Below, in pieces: positions 41,878 to 53,304 of a stretch of 64,000 nt of DNA; position 1 is the first letter of the stretch, and each line of letters begins with the position of its first letter. The notes beneath the pieces are model-generated. The model was not told the DNA's origin. It saw nothing but the letters and a program-made list of their open reading frames with translations, and ran no database searches. This stretch comes from Favolaschia claudopus (taxonomy: Eukaryota > Basidiomycota > Agaricomycetes > Agaricales > Mycenaceae), in NCBI GenBank assembly GCA_037176885.1, contig JAWWNJ010000027.1:1550001-1614000 (forward strand), written 5' to 3'. Both the position numbers and the translations under genes were made by a program.

Positions 41878-44800
41878 ATGACTGACCCCAGCGCCGACGA
41901 CGACCAATGGTGGGAAGACAACTATGCACAAGACACACAAGACACTATGGAGAGCGCGTCAAAATACGAAGCAACGGCGCTGAGATACCTGGAGTTATAT
42001 GGGGACGAAGAGGAGGACGACGACCATGGTACGTGTAAGGTCAATACTCTAGACTTGCTTATGTGCGGCGCGTTGACCATGTTTTTCCTCAGACAACACC
42101 GCTATGGATGAGGATGTACCACCTACCATTTTGGATCCTCCATCTTCACCAGGTAAATCAGTGTATGCTCAGAGAATGTGTCTGACTGTTTTTCTGTGGC
42201 AGGAGCTCTCGCGAGCCAACAATCTATTCCAGCTACAACAAGCACTGATTTACTTGAAGTATGTGCATTTTGTTGACCTGCAACAGCTGTTAATTTGAGT
42301 AGCCACCCCCTACGCAGAATTTGGAGCGGGAGGATACCGATGAGGTCTCCATCCCCCGTGATGTCATGAAGTTTTTCGACCTGGAGGCGCTGGATGGAGA
42401 GGATGAGGTAGACGAACCGGCAACGGTGGAAGACCAGGGTAAATGTGGGATCCGTAATCTTTTTATTCACGCTAAGACTTGATAACAGATTTCATCGACG
42501 ACAAACAGGCGACCGAGGAAGGGGCCTCGATTCAATCTGCGTTTCGGCCGCTGAATCTCGCGATCGACGACAGCGAGAACCCCGATGAGATTGTACGCAA
42601 TTTACGCTCCCGATACGGTGTCGTGAGGGCTAGGCTTCCCGAAGACTCTGATTTCTCTGCGCCCCCCAACCTCCCAAATGCCTTCCAAAACCTGCATCTC
42701 GTCCCCACAATCCATGATCCCGAACTCTATCGCGTGAAGGTGCACCCAGGGTGTGAATACGCCTTCATTCATTGGCTATACTCCCTCGTTCCTGACAACT
42801 CCACCAACCCACTGCTCCTCTCGGCTTTCTACCGCCCAGATACTCGCGGATGGGTTTACGTTGAGACTCTGAATCGCAAAACCCTTCAATGGGCTTTGCA
42901 GAATCAGCGAGTGAAGCTTTGTGATTTGGTTCCCGTGGCTGACCGTGTCGCGCTACTCCAAGTACCCAGCAGCCACCTTCATCCCGGTTGGGCTAAGCTT
43001 CAAAACGCCGGGATATACGACGGCGATATTGGGTTCGTGCGGGACGTGCACTCAGATCCAGCTCTGGTATACGTAGTGCCGCGATACCACACCTTTGGGG
43101 ACGAGGCAGTAGACTCACGGGGCAATAAAATACGACCTCCTCGAAGACCATTCACCATGAACCGGCGGTGGGCTGGTGCCGCCTCGCGACCTAACACGCG
43201 AGTGAATCGCGCGGCGCGCGTTGCTGTGTCGGATGGATCGATATTTGATGACGGTTTGACCTCTGTCTTGTTTCGTGCAAGTCAGCTCGAGCAACGCGGA
43301 ATCCGACCTAGCGAGAGTGATCTCGAGTTTTTCCGTGCAGCGCGAGTGCGGGATCTGGATGAAGCAGACCTGGAATCCCCTTCTCTTGCCCTTCACGAGG
43401 GGGAGCGGTTTGTGATCCCTGCTGGGCGGTCTTGGTCTTTTGTTGACCGCAAGGGCAAGAAAGGCACAAGCACCTCAGGCATCGCGGGCGACATCCTGGC
43501 TATCAAAGATGTCAACGGGGAGCGCATGGCGGCATGCACAGATCATTGGGATGAGGACGACGACTTCAAGATCATCCCCGTTCGCTTCATGTCACGTAGT
43601 CAGATGAATCACCCACTCACCCTGCGGCTTTTCGACCGAGTACTGATAGTAGGGGGTCTTGTTGGTCGTGGGCGCACAGGGCGTGTTGTCAGCATTGATT
43701 CGGATGGAATCGTCGAACTTTACCTCACCTCCTCTCTCGCCGACGAATCTTCGTCCAGTGCAGACCAAGTTCCGTTTGAAATGTGCGATCTAGCAATTTG
43801 CTTCATACCTGGAGACTGGGTGGATGTTGTACGAGGTAAACACAACGGGTTGGAAGGTCTCATCGTTGGTTTTCGCTCCAGAGGTATCGCCGAGGTGTTT
43901 TTGGTAAGATCATATAGAGCTTTATCTCGTGGGTCAACTAACCATGTTGTCAGCCCCCGGTATCCACCGAAGACATTGGCAACGTCATTCAGGTCCCGTT
44001 CCACGCTCTAAAGCATTCACGTCCTGAAGAACCACAGTTTGTGCAGTGGAGTGCCTCACTCCCCGCTCCGATTGACTATAACTCGGATTCGCTGTCGCAG
44101 GAGATCCACTCCGCCAAGGAGTCCAGCTTTGCAACGGTCCTTGAACAGGGATCGGCTCTCCGGCATTGTTTTGCCCAGGAGCTTCTGCGACAGGATGCGA
44201 AACTCCGGCACAAGGTCGCGCTCGCCATGAAAACGGGACGCGAATTCTTCGGTCAGCAAGTACGAGTGGTTGGCGGGGCAAGTGGGGACAAGAAAGCTTT
44301 TGTAGGTGATGCTTTCAAAGGGCAGACGGGTCAAGTAGTTGGCGGAACGCTAGCACAACGGTCTCCGTATCAAAACTCGTCGCAGCAGGAATCGTTGGAA
44401 GAGACTGTTGACCGCGTTCTACGAGGTGAAAAGCACATCTGGAGGGGAGCTATGATGCATGTTCAACTCGAAGGGCCGACCCCGCGGCGGGTGCAGGTCG
44501 CGATTGACCATTTGCAGGACACCAAGTGAGTTTCGTTCAAGTCTCGAGAGCCTGTTCTGACCGATAGATCATCCAGTACCCGTCTCCCCCTATTATCATC
44601 CGCCCATGTTCCATGGACGGGTCCACCCCGAGCTGTTACACCCTCGCCTCCCCCCGAAGAAGCTGTTGGCTCGATACACTAACTCCTCGAGATCCCAAAG
44701 AACAGATGGAATTGGACGCTCGAAAAGGTATGCTTCTCCATTTTTGCCAGCATCACTGGTCTCACCAACTTGCAGCGGAGCAATTTGGTACTTGGCTGTG

Positions 44801-45313
44801 TCAGCCAGCGCTTGCTGGGAAGCGTCTCGACGTCCAGGTCCACATTTGGCTCAGAAATGGCCCAAGAAATTGGCTTCTTCGCACGGGGAGACTGGATATG
44901 TCGTGATGAAGCAGTCATTCGACCCCAAAAGAAAAAAAGCGCTGGCGAAGATCGGGGTCATGGCTTCCAATCTTCATTGCCCTGTCGAGAATCTGAAGCC
45001 CATGCGCACTCTCTTCGTCCCACATATCCACGCGGGGAGGGAGAGCATCTCAGAGCGCGCTGTGCGTGTAGTTGTCATCGGTCCAGATGTTGCAGGCAAT
45101 CATCAGCATCTGGGACAATACGCTCGTGTCATGCCGCTGAAGTCCCAATTGAAAGACGCAGTTCAAGTCCGTTTCGCCCTACCGGAAGGCGGAATAGGAA
45201 TGTTCCCACTTTTCTCATTATGTCGCGCGTTGAATAGGCAGCCAGCTGGGGAAAAAGACATGGTTTCCCGATTTTCTCTATCGGATCCGACACTAAATGT
45301 AGACGATATATGA
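41878..45313 (+). pseudogene. Spt5-like protein (NGN/KOW), possibly frameshifted near the end
   Basis: The acidic N-terminus starts MTDPSADDDQWWEDNYAQDT (41878), with introns between 42030 and 42480. The NGN-like part contains ELYRVKVHPGCEYAFIHWLY, LLSAFYRPDTRGWVYVETL and QNQRVKLCDLVPVADRVALL. Several KOW-like segments follow: LHPGWAKLQNAGIYDGDIGF, RVLIVGGLVGRGRTGRVVSI, FIPGDWVDVVRGKHNGLEGL and REFFGQQVRVVGG. The pattern is that of Spt5, the RNA polymerase II elongation factor. This is a divergent form lacking the usual C-terminal repeats, of a type that is repeated in agaricomycete genomes. At 44730-44900 the parts GTWLCQPALAGKRLDVQV and GETGYVVMKQSFDPKRKK are in different frames with no good intron between, so a frameshift is likely. 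It ends ...IGPDVAGNHQHLGQYARV...LCRALNR at 45313. It is divergent from the Tnp2 gene. Confidence 0.65.
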
Positions 45314-45434
45314 GCGATCCGAATAAGTACATGATCTTGCCAAATAAGTAGAAATTGTATTTTGGTCTGACGCAATGGAATAAAAAGGTGACGCGAGACA
45401 TGTGACCGCGTCCCTTCCTTTTCCTTTACCCCCA

Positions 45435-48400
45435 ATGCCCAAGAACGACAAGAAGTCTGCCCCCAAGGCCAAGCCCGCATCAGGTCAAAAGAAGACGACC
45501 GTGAAATCTCCAGAAACACTCGACGAGAAAGAAGCGCGTCTCGCGGAAAAGGAAGCAAAACTAGCTGAACGCGAGGCAGAGTTGAGTATGTCGCGTCGCT
45601 CTCAGTAACAGAAAGGCGCTGATCATTCCTTCAGATGACAAAGCTCGTTCATTGAAGCGCAAGCGCGAAGCCAAGCTGATCCCTGCGCCCCCGGGCCAGT
45701 CCGGCCGCAAGAAGGGCGGATATAACCTCCAGGAGGTATTAGGACTGAGCGACAAGGATTACCAGCGGCGTTATGTGAGGCACTGGATCTTTTGCTACGT
45801 CTGCACCTACTGACACGACTCGCCAGCGTATGGTCAAGCGATTCACCTACGAACACATGTCGAACTTTGAGGCATATGGACTCCAATCGAAGCAAAAGGC
45901 TCAGCAAATGCTGATCAAAGTAGTTATTCGTCTCTTGACCTTTCGTCATATTCGTGAAGCTTACCTCAAACAGGTTCAAGAGGGCATTCCCTATTTCAGA
46001 TAATTTGAAAGTGCATGGGCTGCGAAGGAGATTGCGCGGACCTTTCTGGGCGGCGAGCAAAAAAGGCGGAGGAAGGACGATGCAGAAGAGGAGGCCGCAT
46101 GGGCGAAGGAACAGGCGGAGTTGGAACAAGAGCCCAGCTCAAAGCGTCCTAAACTACCGACTTCCTCAAAGTCTAAATCTAAGGCCACTCAGAAAAGAAT
46201 TGTACGCTATTTCTTCCTGTCTACTATCTTCTCTGACCTTTTGTATCTTTAGTCCAAGCGGAAAATCGTGGAGAGTTCTTCAGACTCGGAGGACGATGCT
46301 GAGGTCTTGTCTCCGGGTCCCGATGACGACGATACGGACTGGGAGGATATAGAAGAAGAGGACGACAGCTCTGATGTGAAGCAAGTGAGGATGGTAGATG
46401 TAAGTTCCCAGTATTTAATATGCTTCCCACACCCACTCATTCTTTTCCAGGCGAACGAGCAGGAACAGTTCCCCGCCAAGGACGATGAAACGGTCGATGT
46501 AAATACCCAGGATTTATTATGTTTCGCATACCCACTCATTTTTTCCAGGAAAACGACCGGGAATACTTCCCCGACAACGACGATGATCCCCGGGAGTTCA
46601 ACGATCATGTCATGATTGTAGATGAAAAGGTTTGTTGTTTTTCATTCGTTTAGGCCATCGCTGATCAAGATTAGGAAAATCGAGCACCCACCCCCGCGTC
46701 TCCCGCTGCAGCCGGCGTACAAACCCTCGCAACCCCTGCCAAGAAGATTGACAAGGGTAAAGGGAGAGCCCACAACGCGCAGGTCTCACGGGCAGCCCGA
46801 AACAAACACGCCACCGAAACTCCAGAAGCGGCCCTGACCTGGGACACACTTCCCAAGACCTGCCCCAGTGTGATGTGCACCGACACGCTCCCTCGTGAAC
46901 CCGTCGCAAAAATTCTATCCCTATTCGAGAAGCGCCGTGCGCAACAAAAGCTCGGCGACAAAGGCCTGCGCATCATCGAGCTAGAAATATGTATCGCCAT
47001 AACTACGGAGCGTCGCAAGGGAGCGGTATTCGCGATGGGGCAGCGCAGGCAGTGGCTTCCAAAATTCAATCCGCACGACTTAGCGCGCCGTTTGGTGGAG
47101 GACGAGTTGTGCAACTCGTATGTGGGAATGATCCTCGACCCCGCGTATTTGGCGCCGCAGCCAATTTGGCAGGAGTTTCTCCTTGCAATAAATTATAAAC
47201 TCCTCGCATTTGAGGGTTCACAGAACAAGAGGGAGTTCCCTGCTCTATTGGAGCATAGAGCGTGCGAGTAGTAAGTGTTGTGTCCTTGACCATGTTGTCG
47301 CGACTGAAGTGATTTGCAGTTATGGGCCTCAGGGCGTGTATTTGATCACTTCATGCCTGCGACACTATGTTTCGACAGTCGCCGACCACATGAATTTAGA
47401 AGTGATGCTATACAAGACCATGGATAGCATCGTCCTCCACGACGAGGACCACTTTGACTACGGCAATTTCACGTCGGCAAACCACATGAGTCTGCAAGAC
47501 TTTGTGGACTACGTTTTGGTGCCATATTCAGCCACGCGCCTCATCATGGAAGATCTCTCTTACGACAGCTACGACAACGCTTCCATGGAAAGGTTCAATA
47601 GCAAAGAGTACGGGGAACTGTTTAACCCGGAAGATGATTTTGACGAGGCTGCTGATGCCGTTTTGCGCACCAACGTGCGGGAGATGAAACGGCTTCCCGG
47701 GGCGCAACAATTCCAGATACTCCACCCGCGACTTAAATCCGCTGAGCCCGCCGCCACTTCCTCTTCCGCTCCCGTGGCTCTGCCGTCCAGCTCTCGCCGC
47801 ACCCCTCCCGTCACGCATCAAACATATGCCCCTGCTTCCGTAGGCCAAACGATCGCGCCTCCCGCTCCCAATGCCTCGCAATCGAGTTCACGCGACCCCC
47901 TTCTTGACACGCGCCAACTCCACGTCGGTGGAAGCGGCTCACGTTTCGCTGCTTCCCCATGGCTCGGTCCTAAATCTCCGCCTTCCTCCGCCTTCGGAGA
48001 TCGTTTCGTTCCCTCCAGCTCTACTCTCAACAATCGTCGATATATGTTTCCCACAACTGCATCCCCCTTCGGTGGTCCCAGCACCTCTTCTCACAGATAT
48101 CCTCATTCGTCGGTTACTCAGGGCAAGACCTATGTTGACGTCCTCATGGGCCCCAAGCCAGCGACAGCACCCGTGAAGACGGAGCCATCGGGGCTTACCA
48201 CACCGCTGCTCCACACATCCGCTCCTCCCAAACATCGTCGCGCATTGGCAGCTACGAGACCTCCGTCTGTGCAAAACGCGGTGATGACGGAAAAATCCAC
48301 GCCGCAAGTGATCGAGGTCGACGGAGACGCATCTGTGGCCAAATCGACGACAAAACCAGTTGAGGTTGTGGCAGGGGGTACAGCGGAACTCATGGTCGGT

Positions 48401-48725
48401 GTTGCCGGTGGTTTCAAGGTCGGTGTTGCCGTTTTTCTTCGAAACATAACTGACGCCTTCTGTGGTTATAGATTAGGTTGCCTCCCCCAAAAGCCGTGGT
48501 GCAGATGCCAATAACGCTTGCGGACTACGAAGAGGTGAGCCGGGTTTTGATCAACAAGAGACTGTGCTGAGTTTTCTGCCCGTTTAGCCAAAGAACAAAC
48601 CACCAAAATCAAAGCAAGTACCCGGCATCGGTCAAAAGAGACAGAGGAAGGCCCCTCAGGCTGAGAAGGACTCCGGAGATGCGCAAACTCGGCGCACGAG
48701 CAAGCGCCTGAATCCTCAGAACTAA
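45435..48725 (+). CDS. RTC4-like domain protein with long disordered flanks
   Basis: ATG at 45435 (MPKNDKKSAPKAKPASGQKK). A Lys/Glu-rich N-terminus follows (ETLDEKEARLAEKEAKLAER, coiled-coil-like), then SGRKKGGYNLQEVLGLSDKD. Acidic Ser/Asp stretches encoded by small exons follow, and the conserved domain from about 46860: WDTLPKTCPSVMCTDTLP, LGDKGLRIIELEICIAI, then, across a 49-bp intron (47271-47319), YYGPQGVYLITSCLRHYVST, LQDFVDYVLVPYSATRLIME and DLSYDSYDNASMERF. YYGPxG, VLVP and LI.EDL are what I associate with the RTC4-like domain, abundant in agaricomycetes and named after yeast Rtc4; a role in chromatin or telomere biology is not shown here. The C-terminal tail is Pro/Ser-rich and ends TRRTSKRLNPQN with TAA 48723-48725. 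About nine introns of 43-60 bp have good borders. An in-frame TAA at 46001-46003 (after GIPYFR) interrupts it unless splicing differs. Confidence 0.6.
46400..46597 (+). repeat. Tandem intron-exon duplication inside the RTC4-like gene
   Basis: 46400-46498 (51-bp intron plus 48-bp exon) and 46499-46597 (50-bp intron plus ~49 bp of exon) are direct repeats with a 99-bp period. The two introns share their order of motifs (CCCAG.ATTTA.TATG, CCCACTCATT, TTTTCCAG), and the exons both read GA.CAGGAA-type then TTCCCCG-C-AA-GACGATGA. Confidence 0.8.
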
Positions 48726-49584
48726 CAGGTTTTAAAGTTTGGACTTGGTCATGGACTAGGACTTTTTCGCAGATTTTTCTTGGACTCTCTCGTAGACTTA
48801 CTTACCGTAGCATGAACTAACTAGCACTACCATCACGTATAACCCGAACTGCTGTAGAATAACCATTTTGAAGAACTACGTAGCGCCGAAAAAAAAGATT
48901 TTCCTCCGTATTTATTGTTGTTTACTCGACACGGTCAATAGCGTGTTTGTTATTGTTGACGCGTTTGTTGACGCGTCTCTTCCTTTCCTCCCACCACCCT
49001 GCCCGACCCCGCGCTTTCTGCAGCCTTCTACGCGTCGCATACGGCACACACTGACTCTAGATGTCGCCCAAGACCTCCCAACCGCCTTGTATGTCTCCTT
49101 GGCGGGCTGCTTGCCCGCTCGCAAGGCTGACGCGTCGGACGCGTCAGGTTTCGTCTGTCTTCAACGGGCGCCACCACACGCGAAAATCGGTCACCCACGC
49201 CGTTTTTGGACCCCATGACGCGTCCTGTCTTCATTTTGACGCGTCTGAGGGAGGCGAGAGGGTCACACGTCGCGTTGTTGACGCGCTCTACCTCCCCCTC
49301 GACCGCTTGATGATCCGCGTCTGACGAGCTCTCTCCATTGCTGAGGGTCCCAGAGCTCGCTCTCTGGCTTTCCAAGACGCGGCATCCAGTCGGTAGCCGG
49401 TCCTCATTACTCGGTCTTACGCAAAAACAACAAGCATGCACCGAGGTCGTCAACTCGTGTACGGTCGCGTTCAATTGCGCTGACGGGTCCTTGTCTCCTA
49501 GGGATGTCCGCAACAGTTATCGTGGGGTTCAGGTCGGTGCATGTCGCGGTGCATTTAATGGTGCGTGTACTCGTATGCTGTGTT
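48726..49584. other. No clear gene; ACGCGT cluster
   Basis: Six ACGCGT hexamers occur at 48971, 49030, 49130, 49139, 49218 and 49239, mostly as GACGCGTC/T. A frame from ATG 49061 (MSPKTSQPPCMSPWRAACPL) has no recognised domain. ACGCGT is the MCB site bound by MBF-type cell-cycle factors in fungi, but no gene clearly controlled by it is seen here. Confidence 0.5.
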
Positions 49585-49586
49585 TA

Positions 49587-50048
49587 TGGTGCGCTCGGCC
49601 TAAACAGCACCAAATAGGTCCCATCATTGATGGGATCATTGATGTCTCAAATCGACCGAAGGAAAAAATTTAAATTTAAATTGTATTTTTTGCTGCACAA
49701 TTGGGGCCAGGCAGAGTTAAAACATACCAGGAAACCTCAATTGGTGTAGCAGCGAGGTCACAGAGGTCTCTGAGAGCATATAAAATGAGGGAGTAGATCA
49801 GTGGTGACCTAAATTAGGCATGTTCCGTAAGCTCACATGACTGATCGATTGATTGCATCACTGATGTCTCAAATCGGCCCCGCGGAAAAAGTATTTATTG
49901 TGAGTTTTGAGCGGATGAAGAATCCCTCTTGAGGGATTGTACTACTATCTAATCGGAGTGTTTTGGCCAGAGGATCAGTCGTGGGAAGGTTTTGATCAGG
50001 TGAAATAAATTTCGTTCTTGTTTGGTGGTGTTTAGGCCGAGCGCACCA
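49587..50048. mobile_element. MITE family D, copy 2 (clean)
   Basis: 462 bp with ends TGGTGCGCTCGGCCTAAACA and inverse, flanked by TA (49585-49586, 50049-50050). It serves as the reference for the disrupted copy at 4731-5625. Confidence 0.93.
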
Positions 50049-50050
50049 TA

Positions 50051-52139
50051 GTCCAGCGATGCTAACTATTTCACGCGCAGGATATCAAACGTGGCCTGTG
50101 TTCTTGTTCTCCTCGTCACGCTGGACCCCTGACTCGTATTTGAAGGCGACGACAACTTCCAATTCAAGCACGAGGACCCCTCAGCCATAGGTCAATACTA
50201 TTAACGACTTTCAAACAGGACAACTGCGGTCGTCAGCCCCCGGCCGCTGCGTCTTACACTGACAATGAGGCTGCAGGATCTCGCTTTCCAATCAAATTTC
50301 CGCATCGCCGTCTCTTGCACGGTGTTTCTTTTTGCTGATTGATATGGGTATTCTTACCAACTCAAACAGCATATCGCCTTCGGCGTCAACCGGTAGTGAG
50401 TGCGTTTTACCACGATTGCAAATACGCGGGTGCGTTGATCAGCAACCTCTACTTCTGGGTTTTCTCGTTGACTGACAAGCACAACAGCGTCGGACGTACA
50501 GAGGCCCTACGGCAAGTCATCCCGCTCCATGAGTGACGCCGCGGCTGACCACCTCCCGGGACTTGAAAGGATGCGGCGGGGCCTTCACGTCGTCGAATTG
50601 ATATCCAGGTAAGTGCTTAATCTGGTGCTTTTTTCTAAGTGTTACCCTAACTAGTTCATTGCATGTTACACGCGCAAAAAATACCGAGGGGAAGTTGCCG
50701 TCTGGGTAAGTGCGCCGCCATTTTTACGGGTCTACGCTCCTGACGCGTTAAGATTGTGCAGCGCAGGGTTGATGCTGGAGCGGGTACGTGGGCCGCTCAT
50801 TTGCAAACAGAGTCTCAAATCCGGTCCACATAGGTATAGTGCTCAGGATTGCTGCCTTCGGCTGCGAAGGATGAGCGCGGTGAGTCGCTTCGCTGTACAT
50901 TTATCAGGACTGATTTATTCTCGTGACTTTTGTATAGGTTGGCAGGTATCGCGAACACTTCGGGCGACTGATTCGTGTATACATCTTCGACTTGCCGCTC
51001 ACAGTTGACTTTGCTGCTGCTTTCTAGTGGTTTTGATGCGGATTGAAGACTGGTCAACACGGTGATGTTCCATCATCGGCAGGTACGGGCGTCTGCTTTG
51101 TGTTTGGGTACAATGCTGACACTTGGACTTCAGGGGTCGTGAGTTAGAGCTGGCATCGTGCGACTTGACCTAAGTTCCCGTTGAAATGTGCCGACGATGG
51201 CTGATGTATTCTGGAAGGCACGGTTGTTCGTAATGCGTGCTGTCCAAGGGCAGCCAAAGGTATGGTTTGCTTTATACTCGGACTTGAACCTGCTGCAAAC
51301 TTGATATCATGGTAGGTCGGTGGACTCGCCATCCGGCGCTAGGAGAGTACGAGTCGCAACCATCGACGGTGTGCGATTCAATTAAGATATGTATTCATTC
51401 ACTCACATCGTATGCAGCGCGAGGCTGCCGCAGCGCAGCATTATTAATGCAAGTTCTCGCTCGAGCGGGTTCTGCTATCACTGTGGTTGTAAAACCCCGT
51501 GAATTTTACTTAGCCGTTGCATGAAATTCACGACTTCGAAGGTATGTAATATCCAAGGTATAGTTTATACAATAGCTGACATATGGTGGACAGCACCAGC
51601 TCAGTATGCGCGCCGGTAATAAAAGGTACATTTCCGTCTGTACGAGAATCTCGCTTACTCCGCCCCACTCAGATGTTGCGAAACAACGGGCAATGGGATG
51701 ACACGTACCATTCGTAAAGGTACATCATTACCTATAGGAGAATCTCGCTGACTTCACTCCCACTTGACGCTTAGATTTCGTGAAAAATATGTGGTTTGGT
51801 TACAGCTAAGTGCCGTTACATCGAGCGATGAATATGATTTTGAGATAGATCCACCAAAAACGTGTCTGGGTGAGTGTTGTGCGATGGTCAATACTCTGAG
51901 GATTCTGATATGAAGTTGGATAGGAGACGGCGCCTCGTTAACTCATGGGTGTGGTCTTGGAGGATATTTGCTCGGCCAGTGAGTGGGTAGCTCATCGAAG
52001 TTCCTTCACTGATTTCCTTGGCTAGGATTGTGAGGATTATCAATTGTGGGGGTATAATGGGCTATAGTACAGCTTGGTGGTAGTAGTAGTATGCTAGATT
52101 GAATAGTAATACAAGATTTTATTGGGAATTGGATCGAGC
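50051..52139. other. No gene recognised
   Basis: Only short frames. GT...AG-like blocks occur (e.g. GTAAGTGC at 50609), but no family motif could be read. A further ACGCGT is at 50743. Confidence 0.45.
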
Positions 52140-52397
52140 GCAAGCAAAGAGTACAATGACTGTGTAGACACAGTCCACTTGACTGTGTGAATGCGCGCCA
52201 GATTGACTGTGATGGTACTGCTAGGCTGGCTGTGGTAGCGCAGCCAGGTTGACCGCAAAATTGGCCATAACGCAGCTGAGATGACCGTGCGGGCACAGTC
52301 AGCCCGACCACGGTTGCGCGGTCAGGCTGACCCCATGCCACGGTCAAACGAGCCAGCGCTCGCGCGGCTGTTCCGGCTGTGACTTCTCTCCACAGTG
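52140..52397 (-). repeat. Array of short GC palindromes (copy B)
   Basis: GACTGTGTAGACACAGTC, GGCTGTGGTAGCGCAGCC, GACCGTGCGGGCACAGTC and GACCACGGTTGCGCGGTC succeed each other. The right end CTTCTCTCCACAGTG (52397) is the inverse of the left end of copy A (36166). Confidence 0.65.
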
Positions 52398-53139
52398 TCA
52401 GCTGCCGCCAGTGCCGTGAGACGCAAGGTTCCGGAAAGACTTGATCAATCATCATCAATAGCCGGAATATTCGGACGCGAGCTTCGTTCTTCAAATTTCC
52501 TCGCGGAAAATATCCGGTAATGCAATTTTCTAATCACCTCCAAGGCCCTGAAAATGCTACTGACCATCTCAATTACTCTGAGCCTCGCGCAGGGCTGATT
52601 ATTCTGCGGGCAAATTGCATCGTTACTGGAAATAACAAGAATGGCATGATGAAACCACCTTAGGCCAAATTGGCTGGTGGAAAGAACCCACTCTGCATAA
52701 ATATTCCGCTCACAAAGCTTGTCCCTTGCTCGAAATCGCGAATTCTTCATGTTACTCATATCTCCGGGGCGTTACCTCACGTTCGGACTTGTCGGAATGA
52801 GCTGGGATTGGTTGGAGTACCCGGGCCGGTTCAGCGCTTATCCATATACATCGGCGTCTGATACAGTTTTTCGTTCGCTGCAAGTCTAAAACTAGCCCGG
52901 AAGTTCTGAGATCATGGTTTTGGACTCTTCAGTGTTGTAGATTCTTCACTGGAGCAGCCCTCTACCATTATTCCAATGATGAGATATTACAAGTGAGTTA
53001 AGTTGAACAACGTTTGAACTGTAATACCAGTGTACGACTAGGCTACCTGACGGTGAATCCGTTGACTTGGACAATCATCAATCAATTTCTTTGGTACATA
53101 TTGTTGATTAGATATATCTCTGTTATTTTATGCATATTA
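52398..53139. other. No gene recognised
   Basis: Short frames only; no motif or repeat family seen. Confidence 0.45.
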
Positions 53140-53302
53140 GAGCACTTTGGCAAACGGTGAAAAATGATTTTTTTCTTCAGTTCCCGCTAACCAAATTTTG
53201 GTTGTGGAGCCGCAAAACAGTGCGCAGCCCACTGTAGTTTTTCACCCAACTCGCTTAGTTTTTCGAACTGAAATTTGATTTTCACCGTTTGCCAAAATGC
53301 TC
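53140..53302. mobile_element. MITE family S, copy 2
   Basis: 163 bp, ends GAGCACTTTGGCAAACGGTG and inverse, flanked by TA (53138-53139, 53303-53304). It is homologous to 31734-31903 in inverted orientation. Confidence 0.92.
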
Positions 53303-53304
53303 TA

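Noticed and set aside
38125..48830. CACTA words at 38125 and 48825 as possible termini of the Tnp2 element
   Set aside because: Both are in the same orientation and their following bases do not match; not an inverted pair.
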